From assembly GCA_030616165.1 (NCBI GenBank), contig JAUWXV010000225.1, forward strand, positions 1 to 5,929: 5,929 bases of DNA, written 5' to 3'. Below are positions 1 to 5,929 of the stretch, in pieces (positions within the stretch are counted from its first letter, which is position 1; each line of letters opens with the position of its first letter). The notes below the pieces were generated by a model, which worked only from the letters and a program-made list of their open reading frames with translations, was not told the origin of the DNA and did no database searches. Origin of the DNA: a bacterium. GTDB lineage: Bacteria > SM23-31 > JAUVVT01. A program made the position numbers and the translations under genes.

Positions 1-49
1 TCATTTGCTTGTTATTATAAAAAACGTCTGGAATCTGCGGTTTTAAATT

Positions 50-67
50 CCCCCTTAACAAAGGGGG
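50..67. repeat. Left-arm hairpin
   Basis: CCCCCTT at 50-56 pairs perfectly with AAGGGGG at 61-67 around the four-base loop AACA. A second G-run at 71-75 could compete for the same C-run. On the plus strand, T-rich sequence (76-87) follows after a further G-run, so weak terminator activity for anything arriving from the left is possible, though the T-run is not directly next to the stem. Confidence 0.6.
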
Positions 68-184
68 TTAGGGGGTTGTTTTTTTTCATTACATATATAA
101 ATAAAATAGTTAATGGTTTCTGTCTTATAATTTATAATAAGTTTTTTATTATCAGTATATTATCATTTTTACAATCCCCTTTGT

Positions 185-202
185 CCCCCTTTTCTAAGGG
201 GG
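185..202. repeat. Right-arm hairpin
   Basis: CCCCCTT at 185-191 pairs perfectly with AAGGGGG at 196-202 around the four-base loop TTCT. This is the same seven-pair stem and loop size as the left arm, which supports both arms belonging to one repeat family. A further C-run (176-179) lies just outside the stem and mirrors the extra G-run of the left arm. Confidence 0.6.
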
Positions 203-210
203 AATTAAAT

Positions 211-360
211 AGGTGGATTATAGTTAATCTTTTTTATGTATACTACAAATAGAACTGAAATTTAATATAGTTTAAAAAATGGGGGGGGTATTCAATTAGT
301 CTTATTTATTCGCTTGACTTTGCTAAAAATACTGATTAAATTATTTAATATAAAAATTAA
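211..360. other. AT-rich non-coding leader before the tRNA
   Basis: No gene is supported on either strand here. The stretch holds a run of eight Gs at 281-288 inside A/T-rich sequence and a possible promoter for the tRNA at 314-341. Confidence 0.5.
314..341 (+). promoter_or_regulatory. Possible sigma-70-type promoter for tRNA-Asp
   Basis: TTGACT at 314-319 matches the -35 consensus in five of six bases. After a 16-base spacer, TTAAAT at 336-341 matches the -10 consensus in four of six; TAAATT one base further is equally good. Transcription would begin near 348, leaving a short leader before the mature tRNA 5' end at 361. The weak -10 in AT-rich DNA keeps confidence low. Confidence 0.35.
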
Positions 361-435
361 GGGGTCGTGGTGCAGTTTGGTTAGCACATCGGCCTGTCAA
401 GCCGAAGGTCGCGGGTTCGAGTCCCGTCGGCCCCG
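361..435 (+). tRNA. tRNA-Asp, anticodon GTC
   Basis: The sequence folds into a complete cloverleaf. The acceptor stem is 361-367 with 428-434, fully paired with one T-G wobble. The D arm has stems 370-373 and 384-387. The anticodon stem is 389-393 with 401-405, and the seven-base loop CTGTCAA places anticodon GTC at 396-398. A five-base variable loop follows, then the T arm with stems 411-415 and 423-427 and loop TTCGAGT. The discriminator base at 435 is G, as expected for tRNA-Asp. The 3' CCA is not encoded (CTA follows), so it must be added by tRNA nucleotidyltransferase. The gene runs towards the efflux operon, whose end lies 64 bases away. No direct repeat of its 3' end was seen elsewhere in the window, so there is no sign here of an integrated element. 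Confidence 0.97.
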
Positions 436-499
436 CTAACACAGTAAAAACAACACTTTCAAAAGTCCGCATTTCAAATATATATCTGCTATTTATTGG

Positions 500-1765
500 T
501 TATTCCAGTGGATGTCCGATGGCAAGTTCAATTCGTATAATACTCTTATTATAAGCCGCAAGTACATCCAGATATTCACTTCGAGTCTCAATCAATGACT
601 GCTGTGCAAATATCAGGTCAATATAACTGGTTTCTCCTACTTTGTAATTGAGACTGGCAATTTCAAAGACCTGCTCGGCTTCCCGGAGAATTTCTTCATT
701 GAACCTCTTTACCTGTTTTTCCGTTTCCCTCAGGGCAAATAGGGCAGTCCTGTATTCTGACCAAAGATGATTCTCTTCATGTACTCTGTTCCAATCGGCA
801 CTTTTCACCGCCGCACGTGCTTCGGCTATCTGTCCGCGTTGATCGCTTATAAACCATAGAGGTAACGACATGCTGAATTCCATTCCCCAGAAACCGGGGT
901 CATGAAACATATTCTCTTTGAAATAAACGAAATTAAAGTCCGGTAAGTAAGAACTTTTAGCAAGAACTAACCCACTGGATGCAGCTTTCAGTTCCTTTTC
1001 TGCAATTTGCAGCCGGAAATGATTCGAAAGGCTGTTTTTTCCCAATTCCAATTTTTTTATATCAACAGGTACATATTTAAGGGAATCGATGAGTTCAATT
1101 TCCGTGATGGCTGCGTCATCCTTCTTTCCCGTGAGAAGCAGAATGAGTTTCTCCATTGCCTCTTTATGATTGGTTCCTGCTGTAATTACTGCATTTTCGC
1201 TGCGATCCTTTTGAAGTTTGGCTCTCAGGTAATCTATGCTTCCTTCTTCACCAAGTTCATACCGAAGTTTTGCTTTTTCCAGTAAATCACTTGAGAGTCT
1301 TAAATTATCGAGAGCCAGAGAATATTTTCTCTTTGTAAGAAGCGCATCAACGTATGCGTCTTTTACGTCAGAGGTTAGTTTAAGTTTTTCCAAATCAAGT
1401 GCATGTCCAGCCCTTTCGACTAATAATGATTGCTGCTTTATTCTAAATAAATATTTCAGGGGAAATTCGATACTTTGTCCAAACATTATCTTTCGTGACT
1501 CCCAGGTTTCAAAACGTGTACCGCGCGGCATCCCCTCGTATGAAATTATAAATTCCGGCTGCGGCAGAGACCACGTGCCAGTCTTTATGGCAGTTTCCTT
1601 TTCTATTTCTGCCTTTGCTTGATGAATGCGTGGATTATAGTTGACAGCATATTGCACTGCATCCTGCATAGTCATAGGCATTGAACCCAACTGCATAGCG
1701 GACAGGACATGTGGCACGAGTATAATAAATAATAAAACATTCAAACACAGAATTCTTTTTATCAA
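500..1765 (-). CDS. TolC-family outer-membrane efflux channel
   Basis: This 421-residue protein is the outer-membrane component of the tripartite pump. Members of the family (outer membrane efflux protein, CusC/CzcC-like) form trimers with a beta-barrel in the outer membrane and a long alpha-helical tunnel in the periplasm. Residues 1-23 form a signal peptide: MIKR, a hydrophobic stretch, then a likely cut after VLSA; no lipobox cysteine is seen. Two structural repeats are visible. Each has a long helix, a beta segment (EFIISYEGMP near 71-80; DFNFVYFKE near 276-284) and the family-typical turn, LRYELGEEGSIDYL near 167-180 and LNYKVGETSYIDLI near 372-385. The start is TTG at 1763-1765, chosen because AAGGAG lies seven bases upstream and the signal peptide begins there. 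It is last in the operon, after the pump gene. It looks richer in GC than the pump gene. The family is clear; the metal carried is not shown by this protein. Confidence 0.93.
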   Translation of the reverse strand: MIKRILCLNVLLFIILVPHVLSAMQLGSMPMTMQDAVQYAVNYNPRIHQAKAEIEKETAIKTGTWSLPQPEFIISYEGMPRGTRFETWESRKIMFGQSIEFPLKYLFRIKQQSLLVERAGHALDLEKLKLTSDVKDAYVDALLTKRKYSLALDNLRLSSDLLEKAKLRYELGEEGSIDYLRAKLQKDRSENAVITAGTNHKEAMEKLILLLTGKKDDAAITEIELIDSLKYVPVDIKKLELGKNSLSNHFRLQIAEKELKAASSGLVLAKSSYLPDFNFVYFKENMFHDPGFWGMEFSMSLPLWFISDQRGQIAEARAAVKSADWNRVHEENHLWSEYRTALFALRETEKQVKRFNEEILREAEQVFEIASLNYKVGETSYIDLIFAQQSLIETRSEYLDVLAAYNKSIIRIELAIGHPLE

Positions 1766-1772
1766 TGACTTT

Positions 1773-1778
1773 CTCCTT
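1773..1778 (-). promoter_or_regulatory. Ribosome binding site of the TolC-like gene
   Basis: AAGGAG on the minus strand, seven bases before a TTG codon. It decides in favour of the non-ATG start, since the next in-frame ATG (residue 24) would remove the signal peptide. Confidence 0.75.
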
Positions 1779-1792
1779 AATTAAGAATTTGT

Positions 1793-1951
1793 TTAATGGT
1801 TTGTATCTAAATTAACCTTTTTTTCACTTCCTCCTTCAAAGAGAGAATAGACTGTCAGAAGTACGACAAGAGTCGAACTGGTTGAGAAGATCAATCCTGC
1901 AACCAACACCAGCACAAAATTTAATCGAAAAAGTAAGGTATGAATCAAATT
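1793..1951 (-). pseudogene. Remnant C-terminus of a second RND transporter
   Basis: After the TAG stop of the pump gene, the same reading frame stays open for 52 codons and ends at TAA (1793-1795). Its translation contains GLIFSTSSTL followed by VVLLTVYSLFE, which aligns without gaps to the last transmembrane helix of the neighbouring pump (GLFSSTLATL, FVLPALYGWFE): 11 of 21 positions are identical, including the closing Y..FE. Codons at matching positions differ freely, so it is not a recent copy of that gene. Residues before the match (IHTLLFRLNF) do not resemble an RND protein, and the usual proline of the VLP/VVP motif is leucine. I infer that it is the fossil 3' end of another RND gene that once stood here. 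A TTG at 1946-1948 with AAGGAA about ten bases upstream could in principle start a 51-residue one-helix membrane peptide, so translation is not excluded. Confidence 0.6.
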
Positions 1952-4900
1952 CTAAACTTCCTTTTTTTCAAACCAGCCATATAATGCAGGAAGTACAAAA
2001 AGGGTCGCAAGAGTAGATGAAAATAATCCGCCCACTACCACAGCTGCCAATGGTCTTTGAACCTCTGAACCCACACCTGTTGAAAACAACAAAGGTATCA
2101 AACCCAGAGCAGTTGTCATAGCTGTCATAAGAACAGGCCTCAATCTCAATTCTGCTCCTTTCATGATAGATTGTGTTAAACTGGTTCCTTCTCTTCTCAA
2201 TTGATTAAAGTATGATACCATAACTATACCATTTTCAACCGCTATCCCAAAGATCGCAATAAAACCTATCGCAGCAGGAACACTTAAGTACAATCCTGCA
2301 AGGAATAAAGTTAATATCCCACCCAGTAAAGCAAAAGGCAAATTTATTACAATTAAAAAGGCATTTCTAACTGAATCAAAAGACTTACACAGCATAAGAA
2401 ATATCATAAAAATAGTTAATGGTACAATAATAGAAAGCCTTCGCATAGCCCGCTTCTGGTTTTCAAATTGTCCTCCCCACTCAATATAATAGCCAGGAGG
2501 AAGTTCGACCTGTTCATCTAAGAGGGCTGAAGCCTCGTTGACAAATCCTCCCATGTCCCTGCCCCTCACATTACATTGAATAACAATTCTCCTTTGAGAA
2601 TTTTCTCTGCTTATTCTTTTTGGACCGACAATCTCTCTCACTTCGGTTAATTGGGATAAAGGTATTCTGCTTCCATCAGGTGCATTTACAAGTATATTAC
2701 TTATTGCTCTTACATCTCTTCTGAATTTTTCTTGAAATCTGACAAAAATATCGTATCTCTGCTGCCCCTCAAATACTTCTCCGATAGGATTTCCCCCGAT
2801 TGCTGCCGATACAATTTCCTGAACTTCGTTAACGTTTATTCCGTATCGGGCAAGATTTTCCCTGTTCATTCTAATCTGGATTTGCGGCTGTCCGGTTACC
2901 TGTTCTGGCTGAACATCAGCAGCGCCGCGAACTCCTGAGACCACTCTCTGAATCTCAGCCGCTTTATCAACCAGAATATCAAGGTCGTCTCCATATAGAT
3001 AAATCGCTATCTGAGCCTTGACTCCACTTAACAACTCATCCACTCTTAATTCAATCGGCTGAGAAAAATTTAGTAATACTCCCGGAAATTGTGAGAGTTT
3101 TTCATTCATCTTTTCGATTAATATTTCTTTACTGTTTGCAGTTTTCCATTGGTCTTCTGGTGCTAATTCTAAAAACATTTCTGAATTACTGATAGGTTCA
3201 GGACAGGCGCCTATTTCATCTCTGCCGGTTTTTGAAATGACATTTTTTACTTCGGGGAATTCAACTAATATCTTTTCCAGATTCCTCACAATATTTCCTG
3301 CTTCTGTTAATGATATGCTCGCTGCCATAGTAACCCTTATCATTATAGAGCCCTCATCCAGAGTCGGAACAAATTCGGTGCCTAAGTAGGGTATTAAAAG
3401 TAATCCTATTATTAATGTTAATACTGAAAGAATGATTAAAAATCTCCTGTGTTTCACCACTCTTTTTAATACTTGAATATATATTTTCTTCAAAAATTCT
3501 ATTACAATGTTTCTTTTACTCTTCATTTTAACTTTAAAAAAATAAGTACACATCGTGGGAGCAATAGCGATAGCAAATATAAGAGAACCTAACATTGCAA
3601 AACTTATTGTGAAAGCAATTGGAGAAAATAATTTTCCCTCAACTCCCTGCAAAGTAAATAAAGGGAGGAATACTATAATAATGATTAAAATCGCAAAAAT
3701 AATTGGTCTGGCAACCTCTTTTGCAGAATTTACAACTATATGAATTACTTCTGATGGACTATTTTTTTCTTCCATTAAATGTCTATAAATATTCTCAACC
3801 ATAACAATTGTAGCGTCAACAATCATTCCAATTCCTATGGCAAGTCCCCCTAATGACATAAGATTGGCTGATAAGTTATAATAATTCATCATTATAAATG
3901 CAACAAATGCCGATATAGGGAGTGCTAAAACAACAATAAATGAACTTCTGAAATTGCCCAGAAATAAAAATAACACAAGTATAATCAGTATGCTCCCTTG
4001 AAGAAGAGCATTCTTTATTGTGCCGGTTGCTTTTTGCACAAGAGAAGCCTGCTCATAATAGGGAATGACCTTAACACCTTCGGGAAGAAGTTTATTTATA
4101 GATTCAATTTTCTCTTCCACCCTTTTAATCACTTCGGAACTATTCATTCCAATAAGTTTTAGAACATTTCCCGTAACAATCTCTCTCTCTCCATTATTAG
4201 TAACTATTCCCCTTCTTATTCTTGGTCCAGGGATTACCTCAGCAACATTCTTTATGAAAATAGGAATTCCGTTTCGGGTAGTAATCTTAATATTTTTAAT
4301 ATCATCAACATTTCTTATCCATCCCAGTCCTCTCACAAGAAATTCTTCAGAACCCTTCTCTACATAACTTCCCCCCACATTAATATTGTTCAACTCAACT
4401 GTTTCAATCAAATCACAAAACGGAATATTATATTTCAACAGGAGGTCGGGGTCAACCTGAATCTGAAATTGTTTGACATATCCCCCGAAACTGAGTACCT
4501 CGGTTACACCGGGAATTGTTTGAAGTTGATATTTTACTATCCAATCTTGAATTGAACGTAATTCCATAAGATCATATCCTTCACCTTCCACAATATACTG
4601 ATAGATTTGTCCCATACCGGTTGAAATGGGTCCCATTTCTGGTTCACCAATCTCCTCTGGTATTTGACTTTTCGCCATCTGCAGTCTTTCCAAAACGAGT
4701 TGTCTTGCAAAGTATATATCCACATTATCTTTGAAATATACAAATACTGTCGAGATACTGAAATCAGAAATAGATTTAATCCTTGTAACATCGGGCAGAC
4801 CATTCATAGCAACCTCTATTGGATAGGATATTAGTTTTTCTACCTCCTCCGGAGCAAGACCAGCTGCCTCCGTAAATATTTCTACCAACACAGGGGAAAC

Positions 4901-5023
4901 GTCAGGAAAGGCATCTATTGGCAATTTTTGATAGGAATATATTCCAAATATAATAATGACAAAAAACAATACCATTGCAAATATTCTCTGCCGAATAAAG
5001 AATGTAATGATTTTTTCAATCAT
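1952..5023 (-). CDS. CusA/CzcA-type heavy-metal efflux RND pump
   Basis: This 1023-residue inner-membrane proton antiporter has full family length. Helix 1 (about 8-30) leads into LPIDAFPDVSPV, an RND heavy-metal signature. A periplasmic loop (about 30-335), helices 2-6, a hydrophilic linker, helix 7, a second periplasmic loop (about 550-860) and helices 8-12 follow. Proton-relay acids are D403 and E410 (VDATIVMVEN, helix 4) and E930 (AVENGIVM, helix 10). The CusA lysine after helix 10 is replaced by valine (RPVLMT), as in CzcA. By remembered alignment, the three CusA metal-binding methionines become about R563, N613 and E663; the QPIELRVDELLSGVKA stretch is CzcA-like. A divalent metal such as Zn, Co, Cd or Ni is therefore more likely than Cu(I)/Ag(I), but helix 4 lacks the CzcA DFG. 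The ATG at 5021-5023 is preferred over GTG at 5033-5035, because GGAG lies six bases before the ATG and nothing precedes the GTG. Confidence 0.95.
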   Translation of the reverse strand: MIEKIITFFIRQRIFAMVLFFVIIIFGIYSYQKLPIDAFPDVSPVLVEIFTEAAGLAPEEVEKLISYPIEVAMNGLPDVTRIKSISDFSISTVFVYFKDNVDIYFARQLVLERLQMAKSQIPEEIGEPEMGPISTGMGQIYQYIVEGEGYDLMELRSIQDWIVKYQLQTIPGVTEVLSFGGYVKQFQIQVDPDLLLKYNIPFCDLIETVELNNINVGGSYVEKGSEEFLVRGLGWIRNVDDIKNIKITTRNGIPIFIKNVAEVIPGPRIRRGIVTNNGEREIVTGNVLKLIGMNSSEVIKRVEEKIESINKLLPEGVKVIPYYEQASLVQKATGTIKNALLQGSILIILVLFLFLGNFRSSFIVVLALPISAFVAFIMMNYYNLSANLMSLGGLAIGIGMIVDATIVMVENIYRHLMEEKNSPSEVIHIVVNSAKEVARPIIFAILIIIIVFLPLFTLQGVEGKLFSPIAFTISFAMLGSLIFAIAIAPTMCTYFFKVKMKSKRNIVIEFLKKIYIQVLKRVVKHRRFLIILSVLTLIIGLLLIPYLGTEFVPTLDEGSIMIRVTMAASISLTEAGNIVRNLEKILVEFPEVKNVISKTGRDEIGACPEPISNSEMFLELAPEDQWKTANSKEILIEKMNEKLSQFPGVLLNFSQPIELRVDELLSGVKAQIAIYLYGDDLDILVDKAAEIQRVVSGVRGAADVQPEQVTGQPQIQIRMNRENLARYGINVNEVQEIVSAAIGGNPIGEVFEGQQRYDIFVRFQEKFRRDVRAISNILVNAPDGSRIPLSQLTEVREIVGPKRISRENSQRRIVIQCNVRGRDMGGFVNEASALLDEQVELPPGYYIEWGGQFENQKRAMRRLSIIVPLTIFMIFLMLCKSFDSVRNAFLIVINLPFALLGGILTLFLAGLYLSVPAAIGFIAIFGIAVENGIVMVSYFNQLRREGTSLTQSIMKGAELRLRPVLMTAMTTALGLIPLLFSTGVGSEVQRPLAAVVVGGLFSSTLATLFVLPALYGWFEKKEV

Positions 5024-5029
5024 CGACTT

Positions 5030-5033
5030 CTCC
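5030..5033 (-). promoter_or_regulatory. Ribosome binding site of the RND pump gene
   Basis: GGAG on the minus strand, six bases before ATG at 5021-5023. It overlaps the alternative upstream GTG codon, which argues against that longer start. Adding four residues (MEKS) would also place more sequence before the first helix than is usual. Confidence 0.7.
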
Positions 5034-5060
5034 ACAAAAATTTAAAAAATACTCAAACAT

Positions 5061-5135
5061 TTAGTAAATTTTAAGTTTGCAACTTTTTGTAAAAAATGAT
5101 GCACATCCGCTAAGGAGGAAAAAACATTTAATCAT
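5061..5135 (-). CDS. Possible 24-residue lipoprotein-like peptide or gene remnant
   Basis: An ATG two bases after the adaptor stop codon opens a 24-codon frame ending in TAA. It begins MIKCFFLLSGCAS, which reads as a short lysine-containing head, a hydrophobic stretch and a lipobox-like LSGC. The remainder is only 13 residues after the cysteine. No good ribosome binding site is seen; AAGGTGG is too far upstream, so it would depend on translational coupling from the adaptor gene. It may be a tiny lipoprotein, the vestigial start of a lost lipoprotein gene, or chance in AT-rich DNA. I cannot assign a function. Confidence 0.2.
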   Translation of the reverse strand: MIKCFFLLSGCASFFTKSCKLKIY

Positions 5136-5137
5136 TT

Positions 5138-5929
5138 TTAATGCTGATGTCCACCTTCTAACTTTGATTTTTCAAGTTCAGAACGAAGAATGAACGAACC
5201 CTTAATGACAACATTTTCACCTTTCTCCAATCCTGCAATTATTTCTGTTAAACCGCCTGACTCAATTCCGCATATAACATTCCTTTTCTCAAAAACATTA
5301 GCATCCTCAACCACAAAAACATATTTTTCATCATTGCTACTTTCCACGGCGGAGGTAGGAACTGTAAGTCGACTCTTTCCATCTCCATAATAAATCCTAA
5401 CAGTTGAAAACATATAGGGTTTTAAAATATTTTCCGGATTATTCAGAATTGTTCTGACAGTCAGGGTTTTAGTATCGCTGTTAAGAACATCTCCTATGTA
5501 AATAATTTCTCCATTATATATCTTATCTGGATAAGCCTTTACGATAATATCGACATTTTGACCTAATTTCGTCTTGAAAATATCCTTCTCATAGATATCG
5601 GCATCAACCCACAATTTAGAAATATCGATAATTCTGAAAAGATTTCTCGTAGATTCGATATATTCTCCAACAGTTATGTCCCTTTCAATTATTTTCCCTG
5701 AAATAGGTGCTTTTATATCCAGAATTGGGAGATTTGTATTCTCATTCTCTCCCGATTTAACTATATCTTGATAAGTTATTCCAATAGAAACAAGTTTTTC
5801 ACGAACAGCAAGAAATTCACCATTAGCCTTTTCATATTCTGCTTGTGCTAAAAGGTATGACTTTTTCGATGAGATATTGCTTTCGAATAAACTTTTAATC
5901 CTCTGTAGATTCTCCTTTGCGAATTCAAA
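5138..5929 (-). CDS. Periplasmic adaptor of RND efflux pump (partial, 5' end outside window)
   Basis: The frame is open from the right edge to TAA at 5138-5140, giving 263 residues without a start codon. It is a membrane-fusion protein (CusB/CzcB type, HlyD/RND adaptor superfamily) linking pump and outer-membrane channel. In visible numbering, about 1-52 form the second half of the alpha-helical hairpin (KENLQRIKSLFE...KANGEFLAVREKL). About 67-100 form the second half of the lipoyl domain (ILDIKAPISGKIIERDITVG). A beta-barrel starts at SKLWVDADIYEKD (104-116), and the membrane-proximal domain begins near LTVPTSAVE (188-196). The TTG within SKLWVD is internal, so a start there would be wrong: the preceding lipoyl half is in frame and typical. 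The C-terminus is GGHQH; two histidines might touch metal, but that is speculation. The signal sequence and any N-terminal metal site are not visible. The gap to the pump gene is 114 bases. Confidence 0.93.
   Translation of the reverse strand, partial: FEFAKENLQRIKSLFESNISSKKSYLLAQAEYEKANGEFLAVREKLVSIGITYQDIVKSGENENTNLPILDIKAPISGKIIERDITVGEYIESTRNLFRIIDISKLWVDADIYEKDIFKTKLGQNVDIIVKAYPDKIYNGEIIYIGDVLNSDTKTLTVRTILNNPENILKPYMFSTVRIYYGDGKSRLTVPTSAVESSNDEKYVFVVEDANVFEKRNVICGIESGGLTEIIAGLEKGENVVIKGSFILRSELEKSKLEGGHQH

Larger units (their letters stand above)
43..210. mobile_element. MITE-like element with imperfect terminal inverted repeats
   Basis: Two GC-rich arms in inverted orientation (about 43-79 and 171-210) flank an AT-rich core of about 90 bases with no coding content I can support. 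Bases 46-57 (AATTCCCCCTTA) are the exact reverse complement of 195-206, and the similarity continues imperfectly through the G-runs to TTGT at 76-79 against ACAA at 171-174. Each arm also folds on itself. TTAAAT occurs at 43-48 and again at 205-210, so it could be a 6-base target duplication, although such a match is weak evidence in AT-rich DNA. No transposase is present, so mobility would depend on an enzyme elsewhere. Short CCCCCTT...AAGGGGG repeats scattered between genes are known from several bacterial groups. That this one moves is inference; it could also be an extragenic palindromic repeat. Confidence 0.5.

Noticed and set aside
1-252. Plus-strand frame open from the left edge to TAG at 250-252, through the inverted-repeat element
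   Set aside because: The translation is low-complexity and partly just the repeat read as protein (NSPLTKG..., SPFSKGE). No start is visible and no domain is recognisable. It could be the tail of a gene entering from the left, but I cannot support that.
361-435. tRNA-Asp as an integration site for a mobile island carrying the efflux genes
   Set aside because: No integrase and no direct repeat of the tRNA 3' end are present within the window.
446-466. Possible intrinsic terminator of the operon: ACTTT/AAAGT palindrome followed on the minus strand by GTTGTTTTT
   Set aside because: The stem has only five mostly A-T pairs and a two-base loop, too weak to call a terminator.
4537-4803. 88-codon minus-strand frame overlapping the pump gene
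   Set aside because: It is an out-of-frame shadow inside a well-supported gene, with no recognisable domain.
5064-5080. AT-rich partial palindromes in the adaptor-pump spacer as a terminator or operator
   Set aside because: The stems are about five A-T-rich pairs, no run of Ts follows directly, and no known operator motif is recognisable.
5112-5118. Perfect AAGGAGG on the plus strand
   Set aside because: It is followed only by a six-codon frame on that strand and lies between two minus-strand genes, so it is most likely chance. It is the complement of the CCTCCTT in the 24-codon frame.

Overview
The window is AT-rich bacterial DNA. Its main content is most of one operon for a tripartite RND heavy-metal efflux pump, read on the minus strand from the right edge leftwards. 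A tRNA-Asp gene faces it from the left on the plus strand. The clear Shine-Dalgarno sequences, low GC and CCCCCTT/AAGGGGG repeats would fit an Ignavibacteriota/Bacteroidota-like or similar environmental lineage, but nothing here fixes the taxon.

Layout, left to right. Bases 1-360 hold no gene I can support. They contain a roughly 160-base element with inverted-repeat ends (about 43-210), a run of eight Gs, and a possible promoter for the tRNA. Bases 361-435 are tRNA-Asp(GTC). Bases 500-1765 (minus) encode a TolC/CusC-type outer-membrane channel with a TTG start. Bases 1793-1951 (minus) look like the left-over C-terminus of a second RND transporter, lying in frame just after the stop codon of the intact one. 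Bases 1952-5023 (minus) encode the CusA/CzcA-type inner-membrane pump. Bases 5138 to beyond 5929 (minus) encode the C-terminal 263 residues of the periplasmic adaptor (CusB/CzcB type), whose start lies outside the window. A 24-codon reading frame with a lipoprotein-like start (5061-5135) sits between adaptor and pump.

How the genes work together: the RND trimer takes substrate from the periplasm or membrane using the proton gradient, the adaptor bridges the periplasm, and the TolC-like trimer carries the substrate through the outer membrane. The gene order adaptor-pump-channel is a common one for such operons. Residues of the pump that should contact metal resemble CzcA (divalent cations) more than CusA (copper/silver), but the substrate cannot be settled from sequence alone. 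No metal-sensing regulator is visible; it may lie upstream, off the right edge.

I see no wholly new system. The most interesting point is the fossil second RND C-terminus between pump and channel. Together with a higher GC content in the channel gene, it suggests the operon was assembled by recombination between two efflux loci.
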